A DNA stretch of 64,000 bases from Corydoras sp. C115 (GCA_019802505.1 JAFMOC010000105.1:248001-312000); one strand, 5' to 3'. Numbered from the stretch's first letter, positions 46,446-58,571 are shown. Translations and numbers: made by a program. The notes: generated by a model from the letters alone, not told the origin.

Positions 46446-46911
46446 ATGCAACCTAATGTGCCTGAGACATCAGGACCTGCCACTGTCTCCACATACCTGG
46501 AATGGTCCATCGTTAGCACATTATGCTTCTGTCTCCCAGTTGGATTTGCTGCGGTTATGTTTTCTATTAGAGTAAGTGTCTTTAAAATAACAAATTAAAA
46601 AAGAAATAAACATTTAAAAAATTATATATATATATTATATATTATTATATAAGTTCTGTGGTGTCTTAGTATTTAAATCATTGGTATATATATATTAAAT
46701 TCACATAAATCAAAGACTTCTGGCTCTCCTTTAAGGGTTTTTTTTTTTCTTTTAGACCGACTTGGCTAATAAGGCTGGTGACATAACAAGAGCCACTGAA
46801 CATTCCACGATGGCCAAGAAACTAAATATGGTTGCTGTAGTCTGTGGAGGCATTTTATTAATAATTTATATTGTGATTTGTGTATATATTGGAAGCACTG
46901 TTCATAGATAA
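46446..46911 (+). CDS. CD225/dispanin (IFITM-like) gene 4, 93 aa
   Basis: Coding exons are 46446-46571 (42 codons, donor ATTAGA|GTAAGT) and 46756-46911 (51 codons plus stop, acceptor CTTTTAG|ACC). The protein begins MQPNVPETSGPATVSTYLEW, followed by SIVSTLCFCLPVGFAAVMFS. The cysteine cluster is CFC rather than CCC. Exon 2 has LANKAGD, ATEHSTMAKKLNMVAV and a second hydrophobic segment rich in isoleucine and valine, ending YIGSTVHR. The 5' region differs from genes 3, 5 and 6: an octamer-like ATGCAAAT and TATATATA at about 46331 lie upstream of a CTTTCATTTATTCTGAAGC block near 46384. The intron is the shortest in the cluster (184 bp). Membership of the CD225 family is clear from the domain. A specific role is not. 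Confidence 0.85.
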
Positions 46912-47589
46912 ATCTGCAGGTTTTTAATTTCATTTCTTTTTAAACCATAAAAAATACTCATGTAAGCATTTAATTAAATATCATCATGTTATAAAAATAG
47001 CTTTTTCCATCAATGTTATTAACTTAATGTCTGTAAAGATTCAAATAATATATATTCTCCATGTTCACTTGTTTTAAAGAATGTTTTTTTTTTTCTTTTT
47101 CTTTAACCTTTAAATCTTTCAATTAAGTGTCTATTTGTAATTTGAAACAAGGCTGTAAAAAATAAATAAATAAATAAATAAATAAAAAAAGCTTGATTAA
47201 AAACTAAAATATAACATGCAGTGTTCATAGACATGTGCAAAAATTTAAACATTGCTTGGTGGAATTAAGTCAACACATCCTTTATAGAGCTTTTTTTTGC
47301 ATATTTTAATGCATATCCAATGTTTAATAAATGCACCATACTGACAAAGGGTATAGTTGGACTGAAATAACACGGTTATATATATTTATTTTTTATCTTA
47401 ACCTCACTTTCACCCTGACCTGCTGTATTAGAAGGAAAATGATTGCACAAAATCATGGATTAATAGCTTACAAATATGAAGTAATATTTGGACAAGCACT
47501 GAACCTTGGCAAACCTGCAGTATGTGTATACAAATGAAATTACTCTACAATGAGCAGTCAATTCGAAAACGAAAGAAAAATTTGAGAAG

Positions 47590-47740
47590 ATATACTATAC
47601 AAACAAAAGTATTTGGTTTCATGGATATTATCTACGGGAGCTTTTATTTAAATGTACATTCTAAGCTGCTTTCTCATTTGTAGCAGTAACAACTTTTACT
47701 ATTCTGAAAAGGCTTTCACCATGACACTCCCACCAATGTC
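47590..47740 (-). mobile_element. Tc1-like transposon remnant in the CD225 cluster
   Basis: CTATACAAACAAAAGTATTTGG resembles a Tc1-like terminus. About 80 bp later AGCAGTAACAACTTTTACT, followed by TCTGAAAAGGCTTTC, resembles the inverted 3' end of a transposase gene. Short and strongly diverged. Confidence 0.45.
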
Positions 47741-47819
47741 CTGACACACAATCTTGATTATAATTTTTAGATCCTGCATATTTTCTGACCAATAATTGTG
47801 GGTAATTCATTAATGTTTT

Positions 47820-48070
47820 AATTACTCTCCACTTCAGGTTGGGCTGAAGCCTAACCCGGTGCTTATAGGAGAAAAGGTGCCTTGTACAATTCATTTATAT
47901 CACAATGCAGACACAGAGACGAACACAATTACGCACATTCTGTTCTTTGTATTCGTTATTCCCTTTACTAGCACTAGATTGTAGGAGAAAAGTTTTCTGA
48001 AGAAACTCATGCAGACATGGGAAGAACAAACTTCACACAAAATGGATCTGGTCCACCAAACTTGGATCTT
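47820..48070 (-). repeat. Old SINE-like fragment
   Basis: The order TAGATTGTAGGAGAAAAG, ACTCATGCAGACATGGGAAG, CTTCACACAAAATGG follows the middle of the SINE in reverse (CTGTGGGAGGAAACC, GCGGACACGGGGAG, CTCCACCCAGATGG) with heavy divergence. Confidence 0.45.
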
Positions 48071-48586
48071 GTTTACCGTTGAGTAACGAGCATTTATCAT
48101 TACAGCAACATCACCATTAGGGTAGATTTTTTCAGGTCCAATAAAACTTAAATATAAATAAATATATTATATATAAACTTAAAAAATAAATACTGTTTGG
48201 TCCTTCAATGTCAGTTTTTTATGGTTGATCCAACAAAGATCACAACAGTAAAAAGTTATTCATCCATCATGGTCATGCTTTATATAACAAAAGATCAACT
48301 GACAGAGTTTGCCAAATGAACGTGTTGAATAGCCAGCTAAATCGCATGAATTGTTCAATTTATAGGATATATATGAAAGTAACTGGGTGTAACAACTGAA
48401 GCTGAATGAGACATAATCCACATTGTGAGTGATGTTTTACTTGCATTTTTCTAAAGAACGGGTATTGTAGATAAGAAAATGGGAGGGGTAACTGAGGCAT
48501 TTAAGCATGTAGTTGAAGGCTTGGCTTTTGGGGTTGCCATGTTGTTTTAAGGCAAATACTATATTTATTTTGAGACAATCCCTGAA

Positions 48587-48662
48587 TTATGCAATGCCTT
48601 CCCCAATTTCAGATGCATATAAATTACAACGATGACTCCAGCTAACTTTCAATTCTTCTGAA
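48587..48662 (+). promoter_or_regulatory. Core promoter of CD225 gene 5
   Basis: TTATGCAAT (48587-48595) and TATAAAT (48618-48624) are followed about 30 bp later by CTTTCAATTCTTCTGAAGC. The reverse complement includes AATTGAAA, an IRF-type half-site. The preceding 200 bp also align with the region upstream of gene 3. The start site is predicted near 48648 from TATA spacing only. Confidence 0.6.
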
Positions 48663-48707
48663 GCTTCAGTTAACAAGGGTGGTCAGAGTCAGAACCAAGA
48701 CAACATA

Positions 48708-49287
48708 ATGCAGGGAAATATGCCTGGATCGTCAAGAGCTGCCAGTGTACCCACACATCTGGTATGGTCCATTCTTAGCACAGTGTGCTGCTGCCTACCA
48801 CTTGGAATTGTGGCAATTGTATTTTCTCTCCGAGTAAGTAACTTTTTATACAATTAATTAGTGGCTGCCAAAATACCACTATGAGCCATTGACTAAGGTT
48901 TTAAGAAGCACTTTTAAATGTCTGATTCTGTGTTTTAATTTATGTATTTGGTAAAACTGATTTACAAATAATGTGGGTGTAAATATGTCATTTTATTTAT
49001 TTGTATTAAATAATAATAATTAAAGGGTATAATCAGCTTTTCAGTTTTCAGAACTTAAACCCATAGGAATTTTAGTCCTCTAAAGTATATTCAATGTAGT
49101 AAGAGTTTTTTTTTTCTTTTTCTAGACTGACTCGGCTAACAATGCTGGCGACACCACAAGAGCTATTGAACACTCTGCGATGGCCAAGAAACTCAATATC
49201 GCTGCTGTTGTCTGTGGCATTGTTTTCATCATTGTTTATATTGTAATTGTTGCTGTAATAACTACCACATCTTATAAATATACATAA
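48708..49287 (+). CDS. CD225/dispanin (IFITM-like) gene 5, 95 aa
   Basis: Coding exons are 48708-48833 (42 codons, donor CTCCGA|GTAAGT) and 49126-49287 (53 codons plus stop, acceptor TTTCTAG|ACT). Two in-frame starts exist, ATG at 48708 (MQGNMPGSS) and at 48720 (MPGSS). The first is preferred because it gives the 42-codon exon found in genes 1, 4 and 6. The first hydrophobic segment holds CCC (STVCCCLPLGIVAIVFS). Exon 2 shows NNAGDTTRAIEHSAMAKKLNIAAVV and a strongly hydrophobic end with the tail TTTSYKYT. The promoter is intact: TTATGCAAT at 48587, TATAAAT at 48618 and CTTTCAATTCTTCTGAAG at about 48645. An AATAAA occurs at about 49339. Gene 3 is its closest relative in the cluster. This is the best candidate for a working copy with the shared promoter. 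Confidence 0.88.
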
Positions 49288-50712
49288 ATTTACTATGACA
49301 AAATGTATGTCACACCTGCAGTGCTTTTTTCCCCTTTTAATAAAAGGTAACTGATGAAAGCATCTAATTAAAAAAAAGTGTCATGGTATAAAATGTTTAC
49401 AAACAGTGTCATAAATTTGATTTCTGTTGAGATCCAAATCAAATCTGTTTGAACATGGTTTTTACTGAGGAAATGGTCCCTAATTATAATTGTGATTAGT
49501 ACAAGCATTGTTTTCAAAGGAAATATATAGATATATACACACACATTTTACTCTGTAGTTTTCTTAATGATGGAAACAGTATGAAGTTCGTCAGCAATAT
49601 TTTTGTCATGCTTTGCAGATACTTATGCCTCTATCAAACTCATACTCGAGTGAGTATGTTAACTGTAAGACCAGCAAAAGCATAATATTTTGCCTTTTTC
49701 CATTTGGCTACTAAAGAAACATTTTAGTTGATGCTGTTGGAAAAGCTATAAAGCATGCAACTCTATTGGTACATTTTCGAGTATTTTTCCAAAATCCACA
49801 GATTCATATAGTTACTATTATTCATAGGAATAAAAGACAAACAAATACAACACCAGTCAAAAGTATAGATGTACTCTTAAACAGAACAGGTATAATTTGT
49901 CATCGGTTCTGCAGTAACACTGATGCAGTGAAGGAGTTTTAGTGCAGCAGTGCTGCTGTAATTTTTATTTAAACCCTTCAAGAAAACTGCTAGGACAGTA
50001 ATGATGCACAAACCAAATAAAACCTGCTCTGTGTTGGTAATACTGGGGTCCTTACCATTAAAGAATAGAATACACAGTATGTAGTTCACAAACAGATGGA
50101 ATACAGTCTGAAATTGTAAAACTACAAAGTCCATCTTTACATTAATTTGAACTGATAACATGGACAATGAGTAGAGCAAAAATAAAGGTGTGTAGATAGA
50201 CAGACAAAGCTGATGTGTCGATGAAGCTATATAATATCAGGGTATAATAATTGTAGCTTAAAGCAAAATGCCAGTCAACTACAGAACAATCAAAAATTGG
50301 GGGCATTTTTTTTTTTTACCTGGTGAGAAGGTCCATTGTATCTTCTAGAATAATTCTTAGTTCTTTCATGTCTGGGTTGTACAGTTGATACAACAAATAT
50401 TATAATAAATAGAAAGTTATACATCCCACATATATTTTTATATGACAAAATTAGCCAACTACATCACACTGCTATTTTAAATAGGCAGGTAGATCACATG
50501 GTTCATTTAATCTTTAGCACATGAAAGTAATTGGGGTAATTTAACTAAAGAATACATAAAACGTGGTGAATTTTCTAAAGAACTAGTATTGCAAGTTAGA
50601 CAAGGGAAGATGGAACCAAACATTAAAACATAGTTGCTGTGATATTTTTCGGTAATTGGTAATTACCATTTTTACTTTGGATGAGCAATGCATTCAATAC
50701 CTTTCATTTGCA

Positions 50713-50762
50713 TATAAAGGTTAGTGATGATACTATTTCGCTTTTACTTCTTCTGAAGCTTC
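50713..50762 (+). promoter_or_regulatory. Core promoter of CD225 gene 6
   Basis: TATAAAG at 50713 is followed by TTTCGCTTTTACTTCTTC (50736-50753) and TGAAGCTTC. On the opposite strand the block reads AAAAGCGAAA, close to a two-half-site interferon-response core. The upstream C/EBP-like site of genes 3 and 5 is degraded here (GAGCAATGC). Confidence 0.55.
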
Positions 50763-50798
50763 TTTTGCAAGGGTGGTTAAATCCAGAACCAAGACAAC

Positions 50799-51384
50799 AT
50801 GATGGAGGCAAACGTGCCTAGATCAGCTGGAGCTGCCAAAGCACCTACGTACATGGCCTGGTCCATCGTTAGCTCCTTAATCTTTTTCCCCCTTGGATTT
50901 ATGGCAAGATCATTCTCTCAGAAAGTAAGTTCTTTTAACACAGTTTGCTATTCAAGTGTTGTCTTGTCTCATTTATAGGCTACTAATTTTAAAAAAAAGT
51001 TTCAACCCAGGTACAACAAGCTACCACTGTGGGTCTTTAAATACTGAAAATGTGAAGTGTGTAATGGCCAAGTAAAAAAATGCTACTTAAAATTTTGCCT
51101 AAATGTATATATATATACACACATACACACACACTATAATTAAGACATTAAAATAAATAATTAGCATATTTATTTTCAGAATATACTTTATTGTATTTAC
51201 TTTTTGTATATACTTTTTTTTTTTCTAGACAGAATCAGCCAACAATGCTGGTGATATAGCAAAAGCTACTGAAAACTCTGCAACTGCCAAGAAACTAAAC
51301 ATTGCTGCTACAGTCTGCGCAAGCATATGGATCATTATTTTCATTGTCCTTATTGTTTTACATTATGTCAAACACGCTTTCTAG
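50799..51384 (+). CDS. CD225/dispanin (IFITM-like) gene 6, 93 aa, lacking the membrane cysteines
   Basis: Coding exons are 50799-50924 (42 codons, donor CAGAAA|GTAAGT) and 51229-51384 (51 codons plus stop, acceptor TTTCTAG|ACA). Tandem ATGs (50799, 50802) leave the first residue ambiguous. The N-terminus MMEANVPRSAGAAKAPTYMA leads into WSIVSSLIFFPLGFMARSFS. Where every sibling has two or three cysteines this copy has IFF, and a charged arginine interrupts the segment end. Exon 2 keeps NNAGDIAKATENSATAKKLNIAA and then CASIWIIIFIVLIVLHYVKHAF, with one cysteine at the start of the second segment. The promoter carries TATAAAG at 50713 and a TTTCGCTTTTACTTCTTC block at 50736. It is the last gene of the array. 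AATAAA signals lie near 51579. Loss of the cysteines predicts altered acylation, which is an inference. Confidence 0.85.
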
Positions 51385-51419
51385 CACTTGACATGCGTGA
51401 CACATATGCAGAGCTTTTT

Positions 51420-53799
51420 TTTTTTTTTTTTTTTACTATAAAATTTTTCATATCAGCATCTAATTAAAAAAATGTAATGGTATAAAAATGTTAGTTGTGG
51501 CAACAAATTTGATTTCTCTACCGGTCTAAAACAAAAACATGTATTAAATTTAAAGAAAAAAAAAGTATTATAAGAGAATAAATAAAACATTTAAAAAAAA
51601 AATGTTTTCACTTATTGAACAATAAAGGCACTCAGAAAACCATGTGATCAGTGTCCAAACTTTGCATAGACTGTATGCCTTCTTTAAAAACAAAGAGTCC
51701 AGTTTGACCTTGCGAGGATTTCCTCAAGGAAAAATTTTCAGTGTGTTTTTTTAATTTATTATTATTATTATTTTTTTTTTTTTTTTAAATAAGACTTCCT
51801 AGCAAGACATCTTTATCCTGACATGTAGTCACCAAATGAAAAGGGTAAAACTTCCTTAAATACATACTTACACATTCGGGCAAAAATGTGTGAAAGTCAG
51901 ACAAGTTCTTTGAAAGAATTCACCCCTAGTAAAATTAATGGGGATTAAAATAATAAAGCTAGGGAAATCACTAGCTAGTTAGTCTGACCACCACTTAGGA
52001 AACATCCTCACCCACTAAGAGTGAGGAAACCTCTAGTGAAATCTCTAGTTATTATTGCTTAACTACTGGTTTTGGGACAAAATTACAATTACAAAATTGC
52101 AACAGCTGCAAAATAACATCTGTAAATACATTATTTCAGTCATTTGCATTTTAAAGTCTCTGCTGATTGTTGGTTGATTAAGAAGTCAAGAAGTAAACTT
52201 ACTTATAAAATTTATTTGTTCTGTGCGTGTTTAAAAAATAAATAAATTTAAAAAAAAAACACACACACACACACACGTCATTAACAGTGACTGAACACTG
52301 GGCCTAGTAACATCATATCTAAGAACTTGCCCAAATATTGATGGGTGCTCCATTCCTTTATTTTAAAATATTAAAAGGGACTATATATTAAATTAAAAAA
52401 AAAAGAACACACTTTACCCAAACATTTACCTCTCCTAGTCATACAACATGGAACCTTAAATAACACTAACCATTTTACAATTATGCCCTGAGGCAAGACA
52501 GCTAAAAATATCTTAAACATTAAAACTGTAACGGACAAAGTCAAAAAGTGACAACAGGATGGTTTGGTTTCTTGGTTCCAGTAACTTACAGCAGCAGCTC
52601 CATCAACGCAATTTAAACCCATGGTAATCTGAAATAACTAATAAGTAGTCTACAAAAGTCTGTGTGCTAAACACCACATTTTTTATTTGAACCTTAATAA
52701 ATGGTGGAAACAACTAGATTTACTGTATGGCTCAAACACGCAGACAGATAGCTTATTTCATTTATTTAAAGAGAAAGAAAGGGGAGAGAAAAAAAAAAAA
52801 ACACACCCTGTTAAACCAGACTTACTGGTAACTTACATTTACTATACGGTATTACTATACTTTGAAATGCAATCAAACACTAAAAACTTCTGGGAAAAGT
52901 GTCTTGGGCCGTCTAACTGGATGCTCTTATTCATCTTTAGCACACAGACACAAAGGATTACATTTAAGCATGCTTAACAAAACTACCTGTAAAACCAGAC
53001 TTGTGTTATCTAAGAACTGTGGTTTGAAATGCAGTCGTTGGAACGTTGAAAATTGCTCAGAATTCTTTAGGCTTCAGTACATACATTAAACAGCTGCTGC
53101 CTTAAACTTCTATTAAAAATGCAAGTATTGTGGAACTATTCTAAATATTCTAAAAGAGAGAAGAAGAAAAAAAGATTAAGGGGAAAAACATGACTGCACA
53201 TTATGTGCCAGTTTGCTTTGTGGGGTTGGATAGGTTAATAGCAGGAAGGAAGTTGTTAGGAAATTCTTTAGATGGACATCTATGGTAATTTATTTATCTT
53301 GTAAATATCAGGTCTTAGGATTTAAAACCCATGCATACTGTAGTTCACAATAATGGAACACTGAGGAATTAACAAAAAAAGTCAGTTTTTATTATAAATT
53401 CATCAAAGAACATCAATGAATCTTTGAAACATACATTAATATGAGGTTTGAAATGGTATTTCTAGTCACTTAGGATACATCTAGTAATGGGTTAAATGCT
53501 CCTTCAGTGTAGCTGCTGCATGTGTTTGACCTTACATGCTCTTACTGTGATGGGCTATAACCTGCAGTGTTTCTGTGATCAAAAAACCTTTATAAATAAG
53601 TGACAGACTGATATGGTGCAAGAGTTAAACAAGACAGACCCCCCCCCAAAAAAAAAAAAAAAAAAAAAAAAAACCCACTTGAGAAATTACCAATAAAAAT
53701 CTTCAGATACAACACAGTGGCATGTTCTTATTAAGAGTTAATAAATTAAAATGACCAGGTTAGTGAAATCATTGACCTTTTTTGGTAGTCAAAATATCA

Positions 53800-53852
<53 letters not shown>

Positions 53853-55500
53853 CACAACGTTTCATCTTGAAAATGGAAGACATAATAAGGAAATGGGATT
53901 GTAAATGTAGTTTCCTTGTGTTGACTCTCAATGTTTCATAGTGGGTGGTTCTGTTGTAACATAACTTGTTACTGGAATTTAAACTATAGCGTGGGAGACT
54001 GGATGGAGACTTTCCTGTCAACCTAAAACCTGTCTTCTTAGGTCAGAGGAAATGGGTTTGGCCCATTAGAAGCTTAACACATTCGAGTAAGATTGGATTT
54101 GAACCAGTTGTAACTCAACAGATTAAGGTAGAGGGAAAGGGATTTTTTTTTTTAAATCAAGCAAAATGTATTGTATAATTATATATTATTGGAAATATAT
54201 TATATTAAATATAATAAAAAAATATTACATTTCAACCCCCCCCCCCCCCCCCCAAGAAAAAAAAAAAGAAAAAAAATTGACTTCACAACACAACTCCTCA
54301 ATTTTGAGTTTCAATAATTTATTTATCCTTAAGTGTACATAATAGCTTAGACAGCACTTCATAGATTCAGTTATTACCATACTTCACCTTTAAATTAAAA
54401 CTTGCAAAAATGTTATTTTAATGATCTGTCCTAAATGTGGTAGATATCGAAATCTGTTTAATGTTTTTTTTTTTTTTTGGTAGTGATTTACAAATATGCA
54501 TTGTGGGTTTGCTTTGTGACTACACTATAGTGGAAAAGTTATCAAAATTAGACTTAACGCTTACCAGTAATGTACTCAAACTAGAATAAGCAGCAATAGT
54601 TAAAAAAAATAAATCCTTCCATATACAGAATTTTAGGCCTTAAGACAGAGGTCCAGTTTGATTATAGGAACACAAACACCAGTTGGAACACCATTGGCAA
54701 TAAGATATGGCATGATCAAGTATGTTTAATGTAGCTGAGAAGCATTTCTGTCTTCAAAACCAGACCACTGATTAAGAAAAGTTCAACCGCTCCCATGTGA
54801 CATGCATGTCCGATTCTTTATTGGCCTGAAGCTTATTCCAAATAATTGAGTTGCTGTAAACATGAGTAAGAGTCATCGTGAAGGGTTAAAATATTGGTTA
54901 TGGGAATTTGGCTCATAACCCTTAAGCGCAAACTGACTCAATAACCCACATAACGATAATTCTCTTGAAATTAAAACCAAGGAGGATATGGTTCAGGGAA
55001 AGCAAAGTTAAATTTCACATGAAACCAAGTACTGGTGGCAGTGTAAAGTCAGTCATTCATAAAAATAAAATAAAAAAAATCCAGCAGGACAGCCAGTGAA
55101 GTGAAAAGGTGGAGATTATGGTGATGGTAAATACCACATTGGTCTTGTGTGGTGGGTTAATGTAAAGACAAAAAGAATACCAGAATTGAATTATTACAAA
55201 TATTTTTTGGATGGGATTAAGACCTAAAAACCTGCTCAAAAATGGTGAGGACCTGCTTCTTAGTTCAAGTCAAGAGCATTTCATTGCTCTCAACTATTAG
55301 GGAGAACCTTGCCCAACAGAACACATTCTTGGTCTCTTAACAGTAGCATTCAGTAGATCAAGTTCAACTTGCAAAAGACATGCACAGTTAGGAAAAATAG
55401 CAGGCCTGTGGATATCAACTACAATATAAATTTTGCAGATGCCATCGGACAAACTAAACCAGCTCTAAAGCGCTTTTGCTGCCACCCAGTGGAAATGATC
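51420..55500. other. Intergenic region between the CD225 array and the BTG-family gene
   Basis: AT-rich, with A, T and C homopolymers (53640, 53806, 54236). No exon, SINE or transposon end recognised. It probably includes 3' UTR sequence of the converging genes. Confidence 0.5.
53806..53849. repeat. Poly-A tract
   Basis: About 44 A bases. A shorter C/A tract is at 53640-53673. Confidence 0.9.
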
Positions 55501-55529
55501 CATCACACAATAACCCTGTAATTAAAAAG

Positions 55530-55545
55530 TGATTTTATTTCATTT
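55530..55545 (-). terminator. Candidate poly(A) signal of the BTG-family gene
   Basis: TTTATTTC on the + strand (about 55536) reads as an AATAAA hexamer on the coding strand, some 160 bp after the stop codon. It is the nearest canonical signal. The site of cleavage cannot be confirmed. Confidence 0.4.
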
Positions 55546-55696
55546 TCTTCAGTTAGTTTACAATAATTTAAAACGGTTTTAAAAAGTGCCATTGACTGAC
55601 AACCTACATTTTTCATAAATAGTTTCACAGTACTACATTTAAACCAGGAATCAGTCTCTGCACAGACATAGCTATGAAATGCAAACAGGATTCTTA

Positions 55697-58269
55697 TTAG
55701 CGGCTCTTGCTAACCCAGTGATACTTGTCCACACGAGGACCAGAGAAGGCATAAGAAGCTCGGTAGTTTTTAAAGGCAGCATGTGGGGCATATGAGCCCA
55801 TGGAATGCTGCTGATAGCCATCATTTGCATAAGGTTTTCTTTTAGGATATGATCCCCACGTTGGAATGGACTGGGGTGGACCAAACTCTCCAAGCTGCAA
55901 ATGACCATTTGAATATGAACGTTAACACAATCCATGCTAGACTTATCTTTAACAGACCACATGTATGCATTATTAACTTGTAAGCACTCACCATCCCTGA
56001 ACAGACTTGGATTTTGGCCTACCTGATAAACACTGTTGGGGTTGGACACCGTGGGGATGCATTTGGGTTCTGGGGCAGAAACATTGCTGCTGCTGCTACT
56101 GCACATGCTGCTGTTGGTTCCTTCTTCATCTGAGGAGGTGCCTGAATGATAGTCGTAGGATGCACGCTCCACGGCATTGTTAATCCTACGTGAAAATTCA
56201 CTGTCACCTTTCTGGCCCTGAAGAAGTGTCACGCAAAATGGTGCATTCTTTTCACCATATCTGTAAAGAGAGAAGTAAAATTGAGTGTTTTGTGCAAAAT
56301 CACTTTGTAAATGATCATGCATGCTTACTGAGACATTGCTAAAAATGTATAAACACAAACCCTGGACGGTACATGCACAATTTAACTGTACAGCAGAACG
56401 TAGCAGGTGGATCAACACACAAAGCTAAAGTATGCACCCTTTTAAACACATTACATGAGCATTAGCTGGTTTAAAACTTAAGCTCTTCTCTCTTCATTAA
56501 ACAGCACCACAAAACCAGCCATGTGTATTAGAATAGCTGCATTTCTCCTTCAACATTACAGAGAATTAGGATCACATCATAACTTGACTGATTAGGTGAC
56601 CGATCTTAGTTGTACTTAACGTGCCATCATAACACTAGTGCAAATTCAGTGGTTTTGATCATTTCACTCAGGTAGAAGTCTTAAGGACGCCATTCTTAAT
56701 GAGTCAAGGTTTAGTGGTGCCACCAGAGTGCCATCTGGTGCACTACCACCAGAATTACAGCCAACTAAAGTTTTAAAAGCCAACATTATTTATGAAAACA
56801 TTATTTACACGTATACGTACAAAAAAAAAAAAAATCCCCTTAACACAGTTCACTTCAACTACTTTCCAAAGAAACAGGCCAAATACAGTTCATTTTCATG
56901 CCAATTTAAATAGGACTTACATAGAACAGACTTTGAAAGCCCTGCATTTTGCATGTCTCATTTACATTTAGCAGACGCTTTTATCCAAAGCGACTTACAA
57001 ATGAGAACACCACAAGTCAGAAGCCATGGAGAAAACCCAACTATACTGTAAGTTCATCAAACCTGATTGTTATTCGAAGCTGCGCACCCCCCCCCCCCCC
57101 CTTTTTTATTTATTTATTTTATTATTATTTTTTTTTTTATAACAGGTATTTGTTAAAGAGATGCGTCTTAAGTAGTTTCTTAAAACTGTTTAGAGATTCT
57201 GCCTTACGGACAGAGTTGGGAAGATCGTTCCACCATTTTGCAGTGGTGAACGCCACAGAGTGAGAATTAGCTCCTCGGTGAGGTGGAAACGCCAGGCGGC
57301 CATCACTGGTCATGTCTCGACATGACCAGCAAGCTTTCTACAAGTTTCCTTTTTGGTATATTTAGCAAACCATGCAAAGCTTGTGCACTGGCTTTACATG
57401 GACTCTAATCTTTGCAAATATTAGGCTCACTATGATAAACCATCTTATGACGAGATAAACAAGAGAACACAGCTGATAATGTTTAAGACAAAAAACAAAG
57501 TGTGTGGCACTGGTAACATATTTACAAGGTGTTAAACAAGCAAACTGCAAAGAAGTCTAAAAACTTTCATGTAGTGAAAATGTGCACAAGGTCAGCATTT
57601 AATTGCACAACTGTATCTTAAATAAAATAAAAACACAAATCAGGTAATAGCTTTTGCCTTTGGCCAAATTAAAGTGGTTAGCAAGTCTTTAAATGTTGAT
57701 AGCTCAATGCCATCCCTGTAATATTACTGCAAACCAGGGTGTTCAGAACTTGGTTTAGTAACACATGGGTATGTTGCATAAAAACCCACTTACTGAGAGA
57801 TTAAAGACAGTTGTGGCTTACTAATATGTAGTTTTGGAAAATAAATAGAAAAAAAAAACATTATACATCCTCAAATAATTAGGCATTACCTGCACGACAC
57901 TTCTCCAGGATCTACCCAAATGGTAATCTCTTTAGGCAAACCCAGGTCCTCATATTTAACACTGCTTTGTTTGCAAGCATGCTCAATAATGGGGTCAGTC
58001 ACCTGGGCCTTGTTCATCCTCAGACACCTGAAAAGCATCGGTTAGTAATAGAAATATGGTTATATTTGTGTTTTATTAAAAAGGTGTTTGTTTTACCGGA
58101 ATGCCTGTCCTTTACACGGTTTATCAGGATACCAGTGGCTTTTGTAATTATCAAAAAGGACTGATGTGAAAGCCACTGCAAACTTCTCCCGACTTGTGCG
58201 GTCCAACTTCCCATGTTTCTTGGCCAGTCTAGTCACAAAGAAAACCGTAGCAGCAATTTCCTCCTTCAT
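55697..58269 (-). CDS. BTG/TOB-family antiproliferative protein (BTG3/BTG4/maternal B9.15 type), 248 aa
   Basis: Four coding exons on the complement: 58097-58269, 57890-58027, 56023-56260 and 55697-55894. All have GT-AG borders, and together they give 249 codons with stop. The protein starts MKEEIAATVFFVTRL. The BTG domain spans residues 1-107 with box A around HWYPDKPCKGQAFRC (45-59) and box B around LPKEITIWVDPGEV (88-101). W95 corresponds to the box B tryptophan that BTG/TOB proteins use to bind the CNOT7/8 (CAF1) deadenylase. The tail has YHSGTSSDEE, a serine run, PTVSNPNSVYQ (ends exon 3) and a basic, aromatic end with DKYHW. The length suits BTG3 (about 250) more than BTG1/2 (about 160). 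The tail mixes BTG3-like and BTG4-like motifs, so the exact paralogue is left open. The family recruits deadenylases to mRNA and restrains proliferation. Intron 2 hosts a teleost repeat, and no 5' UTR exon was located. Confidence 0.92.
56958..57340 (-). repeat. Dispersed teleost repeat in intron 2 of the BTG-family gene
   Basis: The inverse of the 17500 copy, but longer: after a C-run and T-rich stretch (57086-57139) it continues with GATTCTGCCTTACGGACAG, GGGAAGATCGTTCCACCA and GGTGGAAACGCCAGGCGGCC. Confidence 0.7.
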
Positions 58270-58569
58270 GTCTAATTTTTTTATTTATTGTTTTGCTTCT
58301 AAAATAATTTAAAATAGGAAATAAAACAAAGTATATCAAAGAAGAAATTGCTGGTAAAACGGCCAAAGCCAAGCGCACAGAAACTGCAGAAAACGAGGAA
58401 CTGTTGTCATTTAAAGGCCTCTCTAGTCACAAATTAAAAGCCCTTCACAGGTGTTTAAAATTGGGAGACAGAGTGCAATCCAATTAAACCTTTACTGAAC
58501 CACTAGATGGCACTACAGAATGCCTACACCAAGTTGCGCTGGCACTGTGAATCAGCGTGAATGTGAATC

Positions 58570-58571
<2 letters not shown>

